This document shows positions 1 through 7,995 of a stretch of 64,000 nucleotides of DNA, piece after piece; the first letter of the stretch is position 1, and every line of letters begins with the position of its first letter. The translations under genes and the position numbers were made by a program. Below the pieces are notes generated by a model. The model searched no databases and was not told the DNA's origin. It was given only the letters and a program-made list of their open reading frames with translations. The stretch comes from JAWLBY01 sp041687455 (GTDB taxonomy: Bacteria > Pseudomonadota > Gammaproteobacteria > Xanthomonadales > Xanthomonadaceae). Location: positions 1 to 64,000 of the forward strand of contig JAWLBY010000014.1 of the NCBI GenBank assembly GCA_041687455.1. Reading direction: 5' to 3'.

Positions 1-65
1 CCGAATTCCGCTTTTCATCTCCCCCTTCGTCAGCCGCCTTTCAGCTCGCTCTCGAAGGGCCGCGC

Positions 66-94
66 AGTTTAGTGAGCCGTTTCGATTTCCGCAA
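66..94 (-). promoter_or_regulatory. rRNA-type promoter, distal of two
   Basis: On the minus strand a -35 TTGCGG (89-94) and -10 TAAACT (66-71) are separated by 17 bases and followed by a GC-rich GCGCGGCCC discriminator. It is a near copy of the promoter about 130 bases upstream at 196-224. Tandem strong promoters with GC-rich discriminators are typical of stringently controlled rRNA operons; the rRNA genes themselves would lie beyond the left edge and are not visible, so that assignment is inference. Confidence 0.6.
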
Positions 95-195
95 GCCCTT
101 TCGCTTTCGCCAGAACCTGCAGCTTCAATCGTTCAACTCGCTTTCCGCGCTCCCCTCGTCGTGCCGACCTTCAGCCGCCGCTACGAGGGCCGCGC

Positions 196-224
196 AGTAT
201 ATGGAGCGTAGTGCTGTCGTGCAA
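196..224 (-). promoter_or_regulatory. rRNA-type promoter, proximal of two
   Basis: Minus-strand -35 TTGCAC (219-224), 17-base spacer, -10 TATACT (196-201), then GCGCGGCCC as discriminator. An A-rich stretch lies just upstream of the -35, like an UP element. It begins immediately after the tyrS stop codon and reads the same way, out of the window. The sequence from the -10 to about 40 bases downstream is repeated at the second promoter. Confidence 0.65.
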
Positions 225-239
225 CAGCTTTTTCGCGGG

Positions 240-1451
240 TCAGTTCGCGACCAGGCGGACTCGGGCGAAATTGCGTTTGCCGATCTGCAGCACTCCTTCG
301 AATCCGGGCATGAAGACCTGCTGGGCGTCGCCGATGACCTCGCCGTTGACGCGGACCGCTCGCTCCTTAAGTTTTCGCATGGCCTCGGAGTTGCTGCCGG
401 CAAGCCCTGCCTGGGCCAGAAGCGAGGCGATGCGCACACCGTCGGGCGCCACCGGCAATTCGGTGAGCGGCAGCGTCGAGGTGTCGCCGTGGCCGCTGAC
501 GACCGCGTGCCATCCCGCAATGGCGGCTTCTGCCGCCGTAGCGTCGTGGAAGCGGGTGGCGAGCTCTCGCGCCAATCGCAGTTTTGCGTCCCTCGGATGG
601 AGCTGACCGGCCGCGACGTCGGCCTGCATCCGCTGCAGCTCGGCGAGCGACACATCAAAACTGAGCAGCTCGAACCAGCGCCACATCAACCGGTCATCGA
701 TCTTCATCGTCTTGGTGACCATGTCAATTGCCGGCTCGGTGATGCCTATGTAGTTGCCGAGTGACTTGCTCATCTTGTTGACGCCGTCGATGCCTTCGAG
801 CAGCGGCATCGTGATGACGATCTGCGGCGACTGCCCATAGTGTTCCTGCAGGCCACGCCCCATCAGCAGGTTGAACTTCTGGTCGGTGCCGCCGAGTTCG
901 ACGTCGGCGTGCAACGCGACCGAGTCGTAGCCCTGCACCAGCGGATAGAGAAACTCGTGGATCGCGATCGGCTGCTGACCGGCGAAACGTTTCGAGAAGT
1001 CGTCGCGCTCCAGCATCCGGGCGACGGTGTGCTGACCGGCCAGGCGGATCATGTCGGCGGCCGACATCCGGTCGAACCACTCGGAATTGAAGCGCAGCTC
1101 GGTGCGCTCGCGGTCCAGTACCTTGAACACCTGCTCGGCGTAGGTCTCGGCGTTGCGCGACACGTCGTCGCGGCTGAGCGGCTTGCGGGTGACGTTCTTG
1201 CCGGTCGGATCGCCGATCATGCCGGTGAAGTCGCCGATCAGGAAAATGGCCTGGTGGCCGAGGTCCTGGAACTGCCGCATCTTGTTCAGCAGCACGGTAT
1301 GGCCGATGTGCAGGTCGGGGGCGGTCGGGTCAAACCCGGCCTTGACCCGCAACGGACGGCCGCCCTTCAGCCGCGCTTCCAGTTCATCGCGCTTCAGTAT
1401 CTCCTCCACGCCGCGCCCGATCAGGTCGAGCGCCTGCTGCTCACTGCTCAC
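240..1451 (-). CDS. tyrS: tyrosyl-tRNA synthetase
   Basis: Charges tRNA-Tyr with tyrosine in the cytoplasm. The class I signatures are intact: HIGH at residues 48-51 and KMSKS at 226-230. The last 65 or so residues form an S4-type RNA-binding domain. The 403-residue length is normal for bacterial TyrS. I start at GTG 1451, nine bases after an AAGGGG ribosome-binding site; TTG 1457, two codons upstream, is only three bases from that site but cannot be excluded. It is divergent from the M23 peptidase gene and is followed directly by rRNA-type promoters, an order common in gammaproteobacteria. Confidence 0.97.
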   Translation of the reverse strand: MSSEQQALDLIGRGVEEILKRDELEARLKGGRPLRVKAGFDPTAPDLHIGHTVLLNKMRQFQDLGHQAIFLIGDFTGMIGDPTGKNVTRKPLSRDDVSRNAETYAEQVFKVLDRERTELRFNSEWFDRMSAADMIRLAGQHTVARMLERDDFSKRFAGQQPIAIHEFLYPLVQGYDSVALHADVELGGTDQKFNLLMGRGLQEHYGQSPQIVITMPLLEGIDGVNKMSKSLGNYIGITEPAIDMVTKTMKIDDRLMWRWFELLSFDVSLAELQRMQADVAAGQLHPRDAKLRLARELATRFHDATAAEAAIAGWHAVVSGHGDTSTLPLTELPVAPDGVRIASLLAQAGLAGSNSEAMRKLKERAVRVNGEVIGDAQQVFMPGFEGVLQIGKRNFARVRLVAN

Positions 1452-1552
1452 CGACAATCACCCCTTTGGTGCGAGAAACGACCGCCCGGCAGGCGGCAAA
1501 GTTAATTCAACGTTAAACCCGAAGCTTTGGAAAAGCCAGTCGGAACAATGGT

Positions 1553-1582
1553 TTGACGCACTGTTTTGGCTGTGTTTATCGT
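1553..1582 (+). promoter_or_regulatory. promoter for the M23 peptidase gene
   Basis: TTGACG at 1553-1558 and TATCGT at 1577-1582 with an 18-base spacer form a sigma-70-like promoter in the tyrS/M23 intergenic region. Transcription would begin near 1590. This argues against the in-frame TTG at 1553 as the peptidase start and supports ATG 1607. Confidence 0.5.
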
Positions 1583-1606
1583 ACGGTCACTCATCCGCCA
1601 AGGACG

Positions 1607-2992
1607 ATGCTCGTGAGTTCTCCGCCGCCTCAAGCCGCCTCCCTACGCAAGACGCCACAGGCGGTTCGGCGCAGCCCGGCGGAGCTCCCGGCTTCCGGAC
1701 CTGGCCGCCTATCGCGCTGGCGCCGCCAGCACTGGCTGCTGGCCGGCCTGCTTGGCGCTACTGTACTCGTTGCCACGCTGGTCGTTCCCGGTTTTGCCGG
1801 CGCGACCCTGCAACCCGAGCGCGTCAATCTGAGTCTCGAAGTGCCACCGCAGGCACCGTCGATCGAACAGGAGGTACCGAGCGTCGCGCCGCCGCGCGAC
1901 TGGCAGATGGTGCAGGTCCGAAACGGCCAGACCCTCGGCGGCATCTTCGACCAGCTCGGCCTGCCGGGGCAGCAGCTTCATCGGCTGCTCGGCGTCGACG
2001 GCATGCGCGAATCGCTGACCCGCATCCGCCCCGGCGACGAGTTCGCATTCCTGATCGGCAACGATGGCCAGTTGCAGGCGCTGCGTTTCGATCGCGACGA
2101 GGCGACCCGCGTGGTGCTGCACGTCTGGCCTGATCGGATCGAGCAGGAAGTCGAGGAACGGCAACTGCAGCGGCGGATCCAGCTCGCTTCCGGCGAGATC
2201 AGCGATTCGCTCTATGCAGCGGGCGAGCGTGCCGGAATGAGCAGCGCCGCGATCCTCGAACTCGCCAAGGTGTTCGGTTACGACATCGATTTCGCGCAGG
2301 ATCTGCGCGTCGGCGACCGCTTCGACGTGATCTACGAGGAGGTCTGGCGCGACGGCGAACGACTGCGGCAGGGCGACATCCTCGCGGCTACCTTCATCAA
2401 CCAGGGCAAGCAGTACCAGGTGTTCCGCTATCAATTCGCCGACGGACGCACCGAATACTTCGACGCCGACGGCCGGCCGACCAGGAAGAGCTTCCTGCGC
2501 ATGCCGATCGATTTCGCGCGGATCAGCTCGCGCTTCACCAGCGCGCGCAAGCACCCGGTGCTCGGTATCACCCGCGCGCACAAGGGCGTCGATTACGCCG
2601 CCCGGACCGGCACGCCGATCATGGCCGCCGGCGACGGCAAGGTCCTCTATGCAGGCTGGAAGAACGGCTTCGGCCGGACCGTGATTCTCGACCACGGCAA
2701 CCGGGTCACGACGTTGTACGGCCACATGTCGCGGCTCGGAAAGTACAAGGCAGGTAGCCGCGTCCGGCAGGGCGACGTGATCGGCTACGTCGGCGCGTCC
2801 GGGCTGGCCAGCGGTCCGCATCTGCACTACGAATTCCGCATAGCCGGCGCGCATCGCGATCCGTTGAAGGTAACGCTGCCGAAACCGCAGCCATTGCCGG
2901 CATCCGAACTGGCGCGGTTCCGGCTGCAGTCGCAGCCGATGCTGGCGCAGCTCGAGTTGCTGGCGGGTGGTTCGACCTACGCGCGCCGCTGA
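1607..2992 (+). CDS. membrane-anchored M23 family metallopeptidase
   Basis: Putative peptidoglycan endopeptidase acting in the periplasm. A short basic N-terminus is followed by one membrane segment at about residues 42-62, then an OapA/LysM-like region and a C-terminal M23 (lysostaphin-type) domain. The zinc-binding pattern is intact: H325-x3-D329 in a HKGVD motif and HLH at 405-407. ATG 1607 is chosen because a promoter overlaps the longer frame; GTG 1613 is a close alternative. anmK follows after 10 bases, so the two genes probably form a cell-wall unit. It belongs to the Mep/YebA-like group; substrate preference cannot be read from sequence. Confidence 0.92.
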   Translation: MLVSSPPPQAASLRKTPQAVRRSPAELPASGPGRLSRWRRQHWLLAGLLGATVLVATLVVPGFAGATLQPERVNLSLEVPPQAPSIEQEVPSVAPPRDWQMVQVRNGQTLGGIFDQLGLPGQQLHRLLGVDGMRESLTRIRPGDEFAFLIGNDGQLQALRFDRDEATRVVLHVWPDRIEQEVEERQLQRRIQLASGEISDSLYAAGERAGMSSAAILELAKVFGYDIDFAQDLRVGDRFDVIYEEVWRDGERLRQGDILAATFINQGKQYQVFRYQFADGRTEYFDADGRPTRKSFLRMPIDFARISSRFTSARKHPVLGITRAHKGVDYAARTGTPIMAAGDGKVLYAGWKNGFGRTVILDHGNRVTTLYGHMSRLGKYKAGSRVRQGDVIGYVGASGLASGPHLHYEFRIAGAHRDPLKVTLPKPQPLPASELARFRLQSQPMLAQLELLAGGSTYARR

Positions 2993-3002
2993 CGGCGCCG
3001 CG

Positions 3003-4106
3003 ATGGATCCCGGGCTGTTCGTTGGATTGATCTCGGGCACCAGTGCGGACGGTATCGACGCCGCGCTGGTGCGCTTCACGCCGGCGCCCGAGCTGCTGCT
3101 CGGCCGAACCTACTCGTACCCCGACGTGCTTCGTGCCGATCTGCTCGCGCACTCGCAGCAGCAGGAGCCGCTCGATCTCGATGCGGTCGGCGCGCTCGAT
3201 CATCGGATCGGTGCCGCCTTCGCAGCGGCCGCGAGCGCGTTGCTCGGCGAGGCGCGGATGGCGGCCGATGCAGTCACCGCGATCGGATCGCACGGCCAGA
3301 CCCTGCGGCACCGGCCGTTCGGACCCACCCCGTTCACGTTGCAGCTCGGCGACCCGACCTTGCTCGCCGAGCGGCTCGGAATCACCGTCGTGGCCGACTT
3401 CCGCCGCCGCGATGTCGCTGCCGGCGGCCAGGGTGCGCCGTTGGCACCGGCCTTCCATGCCGCGTCGATGCACAGCGCCGATGAGGATCGGGCGGTGCTG
3501 AATCTCGGCGGCATCGCCAACCTTACCGCGCTGCCGCGCCGGGGGCCGGTGATCGGTTTCGACACCGGCCCCGCCAACGGCTTGATGGATGCGTGGACCT
3601 TGCGCCACCGCGGCCAGCCCTACGATGCAGACGGCGCATTCGCTGCCAGCGGCACCTGCGACACGGACCTGCTGCAACGGCTGCTGGCCGACCCGTATTT
3701 CGCGCTGCAGGCACCGAAAAGCAGCGGACGCGATCAGTTCCACCTCGGTTGGCTCGACGCCCGACTCGGCGACCACGAGCGGCGACCGGAAGATGTGCAG
3801 GCGACCCTGCTCGAGCTGACCGCGGCCAGTTGTGCCGACGCGGTGCGCCAGCATCTACCGCTGGCAGCGCGCGTGCTGGTCTGCGGCGGTGGCGTGCACA
3901 ACCGCCGGTTGATGCGCCGTCTGGCCGAGCGGCTGGCGCCGATCGTGGTCGACAGCACCGCTTGGCTCGGCATCGATCCCGACTTCGTCGAAGCGATGAC
4001 CTTCGCGTGGCTGGCGCGGGAAACGCTGGCCGGCCGACCCGGCAACCTGCCGTCGGTGACTGGCGCGCGCGGTCCGCGGGTGCTCGGCGCGATCTTTCCG
4101 GCCTGA
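3003..4106 (+). CDS. anmK: anhydro-N-acetylmuramic acid kinase
   Basis: Phosphorylates and opens 1,6-anhydro-MurNAc to MurNAc-6-phosphate in peptidoglycan recycling. The N-terminal phosphate-binding motif GTSADGID lies at about residues 11-18, and the family motifs LNLGGIAN and GFDTGPAN follow in order. The 367-residue length matches E. coli AnmK. ATG 3003 is used although an in-frame GTG lies 12 codons upstream inside the M23 gene, because the conserved family start MxxGLFVGLISGTS begins here. It lies in line with the M23 peptidase and convergent with an AmpG-like permease, so cell-wall release, import and salvage functions sit together. Confidence 0.97.
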   Translation: MDPGLFVGLISGTSADGIDAALVRFTPAPELLLGRTYSYPDVLRADLLAHSQQQEPLDLDAVGALDHRIGAAFAAAASALLGEARMAADAVTAIGSHGQTLRHRPFGPTPFTLQLGDPTLLAERLGITVVADFRRRDVAAGGQGAPLAPAFHAASMHSADEDRAVLNLGGIANLTALPRRGPVIGFDTGPANGLMDAWTLRHRGQPYDADGAFAASGTCDTDLLQRLLADPYFALQAPKSSGRDQFHLGWLDARLGDHERRPEDVQATLLELTAASCADAVRQHLPLAARVLVCGGGVHNRRLMRRLAERLAPIVVDSTAWLGIDPDFVEAMTFAWLARETLAGRPGNLPSVTGARGPRVLGAIFPA

Positions 4107-4143
4107 TCCCGGTCGGCAGTCCGCAACCTGCCGCGGCCGCAAT

Positions 4144-5487
4144 TCAGCTCGGCGGCGGAGTGGCGGCGATCGCGGGCGGTCGACGTCGAACAAGCACCAG
4201 GCACAGCAGGAACGCCGGCAGGCCGATCAGTGCGGTGCCGAGGAAGAACAGCGCGTAGGCATCCAGCAGGTTGCGGCCGGTCTCCAGCGCCTCGACCGCG
4301 ACGCCGGACAGGCCCTTGGTCAGCTTGCCGAGGAATGCGTAGAACGAACTCAACAGTGCGTACTGGGTCGCCGTGTAGCCGACGTTGGTCAGGCTCGACA
4401 TGTAGGCGACCAGCGCGGTGCCGGCGAACCCGTTGGCGAAGTTGTCGACCACCATCGCGGTCGTGAACACGGCCATGTCGGGACCGCTCCAGGCGAGCCA
4501 GGCATAGCAGATGTTCGAGCCGGGGCCGACGATCGCGCCGAACAGCAACGTGGTCGTGAAGCCGAACCGGATCGCCGCCAGGCCGGCCGCGGCGATCCCG
4601 GCAGTGGTCGCAATCAGTCCGGCCGAGCCGCGGATGCTGCCGACCAGCTCCTTGGCCAGTCCGAGATCGGCGTACAGCGGATTGGCCATCGGCCCCATCA
4701 CGAAATCCGGCAGCCGGTACAAGCCGATCACGGCCAGCATCGCCACAGCCCAGCGCCCGTGCTGGCGGAAGAAGGCGCTGAATGGCCCGAGCACGGCGTC
4801 GCGTGCACCAGCCAGCGACGGTCGACGCGGCATGCCCGCCTGCGCTGCCGCGCGCGGTTCCTGCGCGAACCAGGTGGCGACCAGACCGATACCGACCGCA
4901 AGCCCCATCAGTTCGTACGACAGCGCCCAGCCGACCCCGGCCGCGACGATCAGGATCAGCGCGTCGGTGATCAGCAGCGCGGCGCGGTAGCCGAGCTGGT
5001 AGGCCGCGGTCAGCAGGCCGAGATCCTCGCTGCTTTCGGCGCTTTCGATTCGCCATGCATCGACGACGATGTCCTGGGTCGCCGATGCGAATGCCGCCAG
5101 CAGAGCCAGCGCGCCGAACAGCCACAGGCCGGCCTGCGGCCCGACCAGACCCATGCCGACCAGCGCGCCGATCACGCCGATCTGCGCCAGCGCGATCCAG
5201 CCGCGGCGACGACCGAGCCAGCGACCGAGCAGCGGGGCACGGACGCGATCGATCAACGGCGCCCAGAGGAACTTGAGCGAGTAGGCCAGCCCGACCCAGG
5301 ACAGAAAGCCGATCGCCGACAGCTCGACGTCGACCTCGCGCAGCCAGTAGCCCATCGTGTTGCCGACCAGCATGAACGGCAGACCGGACGCGAGGCCGAG
5401 ACCGAGCATCACCGCGACCCGGGGCCGGGTCAGCCGGACCAGCACCTCGCGCCAGCCGGCGCGCGGCGGGTCAGATCGGGTAGTCAT
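4144..5487 (-). CDS. ampG: AmpG-like major facilitator permease
   Basis: Predicted inner-membrane importer of GlcNAc-anhydro-muropeptides. The 447-residue protein has about 12 hydrophobic segments. Typical AmpG-type features are the N-terminal GLASGLPFML segment, the D-R rich loop after helix 2 (WAPLIDR), SATQDIVVDAW in the fourth helix and FANGFAGTA in the C-terminal half. Start ATG 5487 overlaps the 3' end of the upstream exonuclease gene by 17 bases, so the two are co-translated. It sits next to anmK, which fits a recycling role. Confidence 0.9.
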   Translation of the reverse strand: MTTRSDPPRAGWREVLVRLTRPRVAVMLGLGLASGLPFMLVGNTMGYWLREVDVELSAIGFLSWVGLAYSLKFLWAPLIDRVRAPLLGRWLGRRRGWIALAQIGVIGALVGMGLVGPQAGLWLFGALALLAAFASATQDIVVDAWRIESAESSEDLGLLTAAYQLGYRAALLITDALILIVAAGVGWALSYELMGLAVGIGLVATWFAQEPRAAAQAGMPRRPSLAGARDAVLGPFSAFFRQHGRWAVAMLAVIGLYRLPDFVMGPMANPLYADLGLAKELVGSIRGSAGLIATTAGIAAAGLAAIRFGFTTTLLFGAIVGPGSNICYAWLAWSGPDMAVFTTAMVVDNFANGFAGTALVAYMSSLTNVGYTATQYALLSSFYAFLGKLTKGLSGVAVEALETGRNLLDAYALFFLGTALIGLPAFLLCLVLVRRRPPAIAATPPPS

Positions 5488-6244
5488 AGTCGACGACGAA
5501 CGGTGCATGGTCTGAGAAGCGCGGTTCGCGCGCGATCGCGCAGTCGCGCAACCGTTCGCGCAGCGACGGCGTGGTGATCTGGTAGTCGATCCGCCAGCCG
5601 ACGTCCTTGGCCCGCGCCGCGCCGCGTTGCGACCACCAGGTGTAGTCCTGGCCGTCCGGCCGCAGGCAGCGATAGCTGTCGACCCAGCCGCGCTCGAACA
5701 ACCCACCGAGCCAGGCACGCTCCTGCGGCAGACAGCCGGAATTCTTCTGGTTCGAGGTCCAGTTGCGGATGTCCATTTTCGTGTGGACGATGTTCCAGTC
5801 GCCGCAGATCACGTAGTCGCGGCCACTGCCGAGCCATTCGTCGAAGCGGTCGGCGATCCAGGTCATGACGTCGAACTTGAACTGCTGACGCAGTTCGCCG
5901 GACGAGCCCGACGGCAGGTACAGCGACACCACGCTGAGGTTGCCGAACCGGCATTCGATGTAGCGGCCCTCGTCGTCGAACGGCGACCAGCCGAGCGTCG
6001 TCAGAACCGCATCGGGTACACGCCGCGAATAGATCGCGACGCCGCTGTATCCCTTCTTCGTCGTCGCGTCCCTGAAGCAGACGTGGTAGCCGTCCGGCCG
6101 GTAGGCCGCTTCCGCAAGCTGGTGCTCCTGCGCCTTGGTTTCCTGGATACACAGCAGGTCGGCCTGCTGGCCGGTGAACCAGTCGAAGAAGCCCTTGCTG
6201 GCGGCCGAACGCAGGCCGTTGGCGTTGAAGCTGATGATGCGCAT
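5471..6244 (-). CDS. xth: exodeoxyribonuclease III (Crc-locus homologue)
   Basis: Mg-dependent exonuclease/AP-endonuclease of the EEP superfamily, 257 aa. Catalytic residues are present: E35 in QETKA, D149 and N151 in GDWN, and the SDHAP motif with D245-H246. It sits divergently next to pyrE, exactly where pseudomonads carry crc. Pseudomonas Crc is a relative in which the nuclease residues are lost; here they are retained, so I expect an active nuclease rather than a Crc-type RNA-binding regulator. ATG 6244 begins the conserved MRIIS; the longer frame upstream reads into the pyrE promoter region. Confidence 0.93.
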   Translation of the reverse strand: MRIISFNANGLRSAASKGFFDWFTGQQADLLCIQETKAQEHQLAEAAYRPDGYHVCFRDATTKKGYSGVAIYSRRVPDAVLTTLGWSPFDDEGRYIECRFGNLSVVSLYLPSGSSGELRQQFKFDVMTWIADRFDEWLGSGRDYVICGDWNIVHTKMDIRNWTSNQKNSGCLPQERAWLGGLFERGWVDSYRCLRPDGQDYTWWSQRGAARAKDVGWRIDYQITTPSLRERLRDCAIAREPRFSDHAPFVVDYDYPI

Positions 6245-6356
6245 CGCGTGTCTGTCGAAAAACGGCAACGATACCCGCTGCACGCGGACGCTGCGCGTGC
6301 GATTCGACAGGCCGAGCGACTATCCTTGCCGCCGGTCCGATCGCGAGCCTGCCGCC

Positions 6357-7007
6357 GTGCAACCGTATCAACGCCGTTTCCTCGATCTCGCGGTTGCCCG
6401 CGACGTGCTGCGTTTCGGCGAGTTCACGCTGAAATCCGGCCGGCTTTCGCCGTATTTCTTCAATGCCGGCAGGTTCGACTCCGGCGCCGCACTGGCCGGG
6501 CTCGGCCGCTGCTACGCCGATGCGCTGCTGGCCAGCGGGCTCGATTTCGACATGCTGTTCGGACCGGCCTACAAGGGCATTCCGCTGGCCACCGCGACCG
6601 CGATCGCATTGGCCGAGCGCGGCCGCGACGTGCCGCTCGCGTTCAACCGCAAGGAAGCCAAGGCCCACGGCGAAGGCGGCACGCTGATCGGTGCCCCGCT
6701 GGCCGGCCGGGTGCTGATCGTTGATGACGTGATCACCGCCGGCACCGCGATCCGCGAGGCAATCACGACGATCCAGTCCGCCGGCGCGCAGGTCTGCGGC
6801 GTCCTGATCGCGCTCGACCGCGAGGAACGCGGCCAGGGTGCGCGCTCGGCAAGCCAGGAAGTCAGTGCGGAATTCGGATTGCCGGTCGTTGCGGTGGCAC
6901 GCCTGTCCGAACTGCTGACCTATACTGACGAGCGACCGGAGCTGGCCGCGCACCGCGAAGCGATGCATGGCTACCGCCGGCGTTACGGCATCGGAGATCA
7001 GGCATGA
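6357..7007 (+). CDS. pyrE: orotate phosphoribosyltransferase
   Basis: Converts orotate and PRPP to OMP in pyrimidine synthesis. The PRPP loop VLIVDDVITAGTA is intact and the substrate-binding FNRKEAKAHGEGG loop is present. Start GTG 6357 gives 216 residues, close to the usual 213, and begins with the family pattern (M/V)QPYQRRFLDLA. Longer in-frame starts run into the divergent exonuclease gene. The stop overlaps the next start by four bases (ATGA). Confidence 0.96.
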   Translation: MQPYQRRFLDLAVARDVLRFGEFTLKSGRLSPYFFNAGRFDSGAALAGLGRCYADALLASGLDFDMLFGPAYKGIPLATATAIALAERGRDVPLAFNRKEAKAHGEGGTLIGAPLAGRVLIVDDVITAGTAIREAITTIQSAGAQVCGVLIALDREERGQGARSASQEVSAEFGLPVVAVARLSELLTYTDERPELAAHREAMHGYRRRYGIGDQA

Positions 7008-7633
7008 CGAGGTCACCGCTTTCGCTGCTGCTGGGCGCCCTGCTGGCGTTCGGCGCCGCCGACGCGAGCGCGCAGAAGCTGTACCGTTGGGTCGACAAGG
7101 ACGGCAAGGTCCATTACGGCGACCAGGTGCCGCCGGATGCGATCGACCAGGGGCGCGAAACCCTGAATCAGCAAGGCATGACGGTCGACCGCGTCGACCG
7201 CGCACTGACCGCCGAGGAGCGTGCCGAACAGCAGCGCGCCGCCGCCGAACAGGCGGCGCAGGCCGAGGCCAAGGCCGAGCAGGACAAGCTCGACGGCGTG
7301 CTGCTGGCGTCCTACCAGAGCGAGGGCGATCTGCAGCGCTCGTTCCAGGAACGCTTCGACCTGCTCGAACAGAGCCTCGAATCGGCGCGGATCGGCATCC
7401 AGAGCCAGCAAAAGAGTCTGGCCGACCTGCTCGCGCATGCGGCCGAACTCGAACGCAATGGCCGGCCGATCGGCAGCAACATCAGCGGTTCGATCGCGAC
7501 CGCGCGCAAGCAGGTCGTGCAGCAGCGTGAATTTCTCGCCAAGCGCGAGGCCGAGCGGGTCGCGGTGCAGCAGGAATTCGATACCACGCTGGCCCGCTAC
7601 CGGGCCCTGCAGGCGCCAGCGCAGGAAGGCTGA
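7004..7633 (+). CDS. periplasmic DUF4124 domain protein
   Basis: A 209-residue secreted protein of unknown function. A signal peptide covers about residues 1-23 (cleavage after A-S-A). A DUF4124 module follows, recognisable by LYRWVDKDGKVHYGD. The rest, about residues 65-205, is Ala/Glu/Gln/Arg-rich and predicted coiled coil. The start overlaps the pyrE stop by four bases, so it is translationally coupled to pyrE. Similar proteins are widespread in gammaproteobacteria. Confidence 0.85.
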   Translation: MTRSPLSLLLGALLAFGAADASAQKLYRWVDKDGKVHYGDQVPPDAIDQGRETLNQQGMTVDRVDRALTAEERAEQQRAAAEQAAQAEAKAEQDKLDGVLLASYQSEGDLQRSFQERFDLLEQSLESARIGIQSQQKSLADLLAHAAELERNGRPIGSNISGSIATARKQVVQQREFLAKREAERVAVQQEFDTTLARYRALQAPAQEG

Positions 7634-7727
7634 GCGCCCCCCGCGGGCTGCCGGCGCGGCTCGCCGCTTGGCGGCCTTCCGGCCGCGAATACGAGCGGCG
7701 GTGTCTGCACCGCCGCGGCGTGACGGA

Positions 7728-7983
7728 CTAACCAGGATATTTCATCAGGTCGCGGAGAATCGCCATGGATTTCGCGGCGATCGCTCACTGCGCCGGAAGA
7801 ACGCGCGAGGTACAAGCTGGTCCGCCGCGATTCTCCGCTGGCGCGGCCCTCGCTTGTCCTTTGCGGCGATCGCTGCGTTGTTCCTCCCCCAAGTGGGGTC
7901 TGCCACTCGGGGTCGTCGCTCCTTGCGCTCACCGCGAAGCCCGGCGCGATCATCCGCACCCCTCATGAAATATCCGGGCTAAT
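7728..7983. mobile_element. MITE-like element with terminal inverted repeats
   Basis: An approximately 256-base non-coding segment bounded by imperfect inverted repeats of about 22 bases: CTAACCAGGATATTTCATCA at the left and its near complement ending in ATGAAATATCCGGGCTAA at the right. Inside is a second inverted pair (gcggagaatcgcc near 7753 and its complement near 7827). No transposase frame is present. The structure fits a miniature or decayed insertion element mobilised in trans. Bases 7634-7727 before it hold nothing recognisable. Confidence 0.55.
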
Positions 7984-7995
7984 GCCGCCCGTCGC

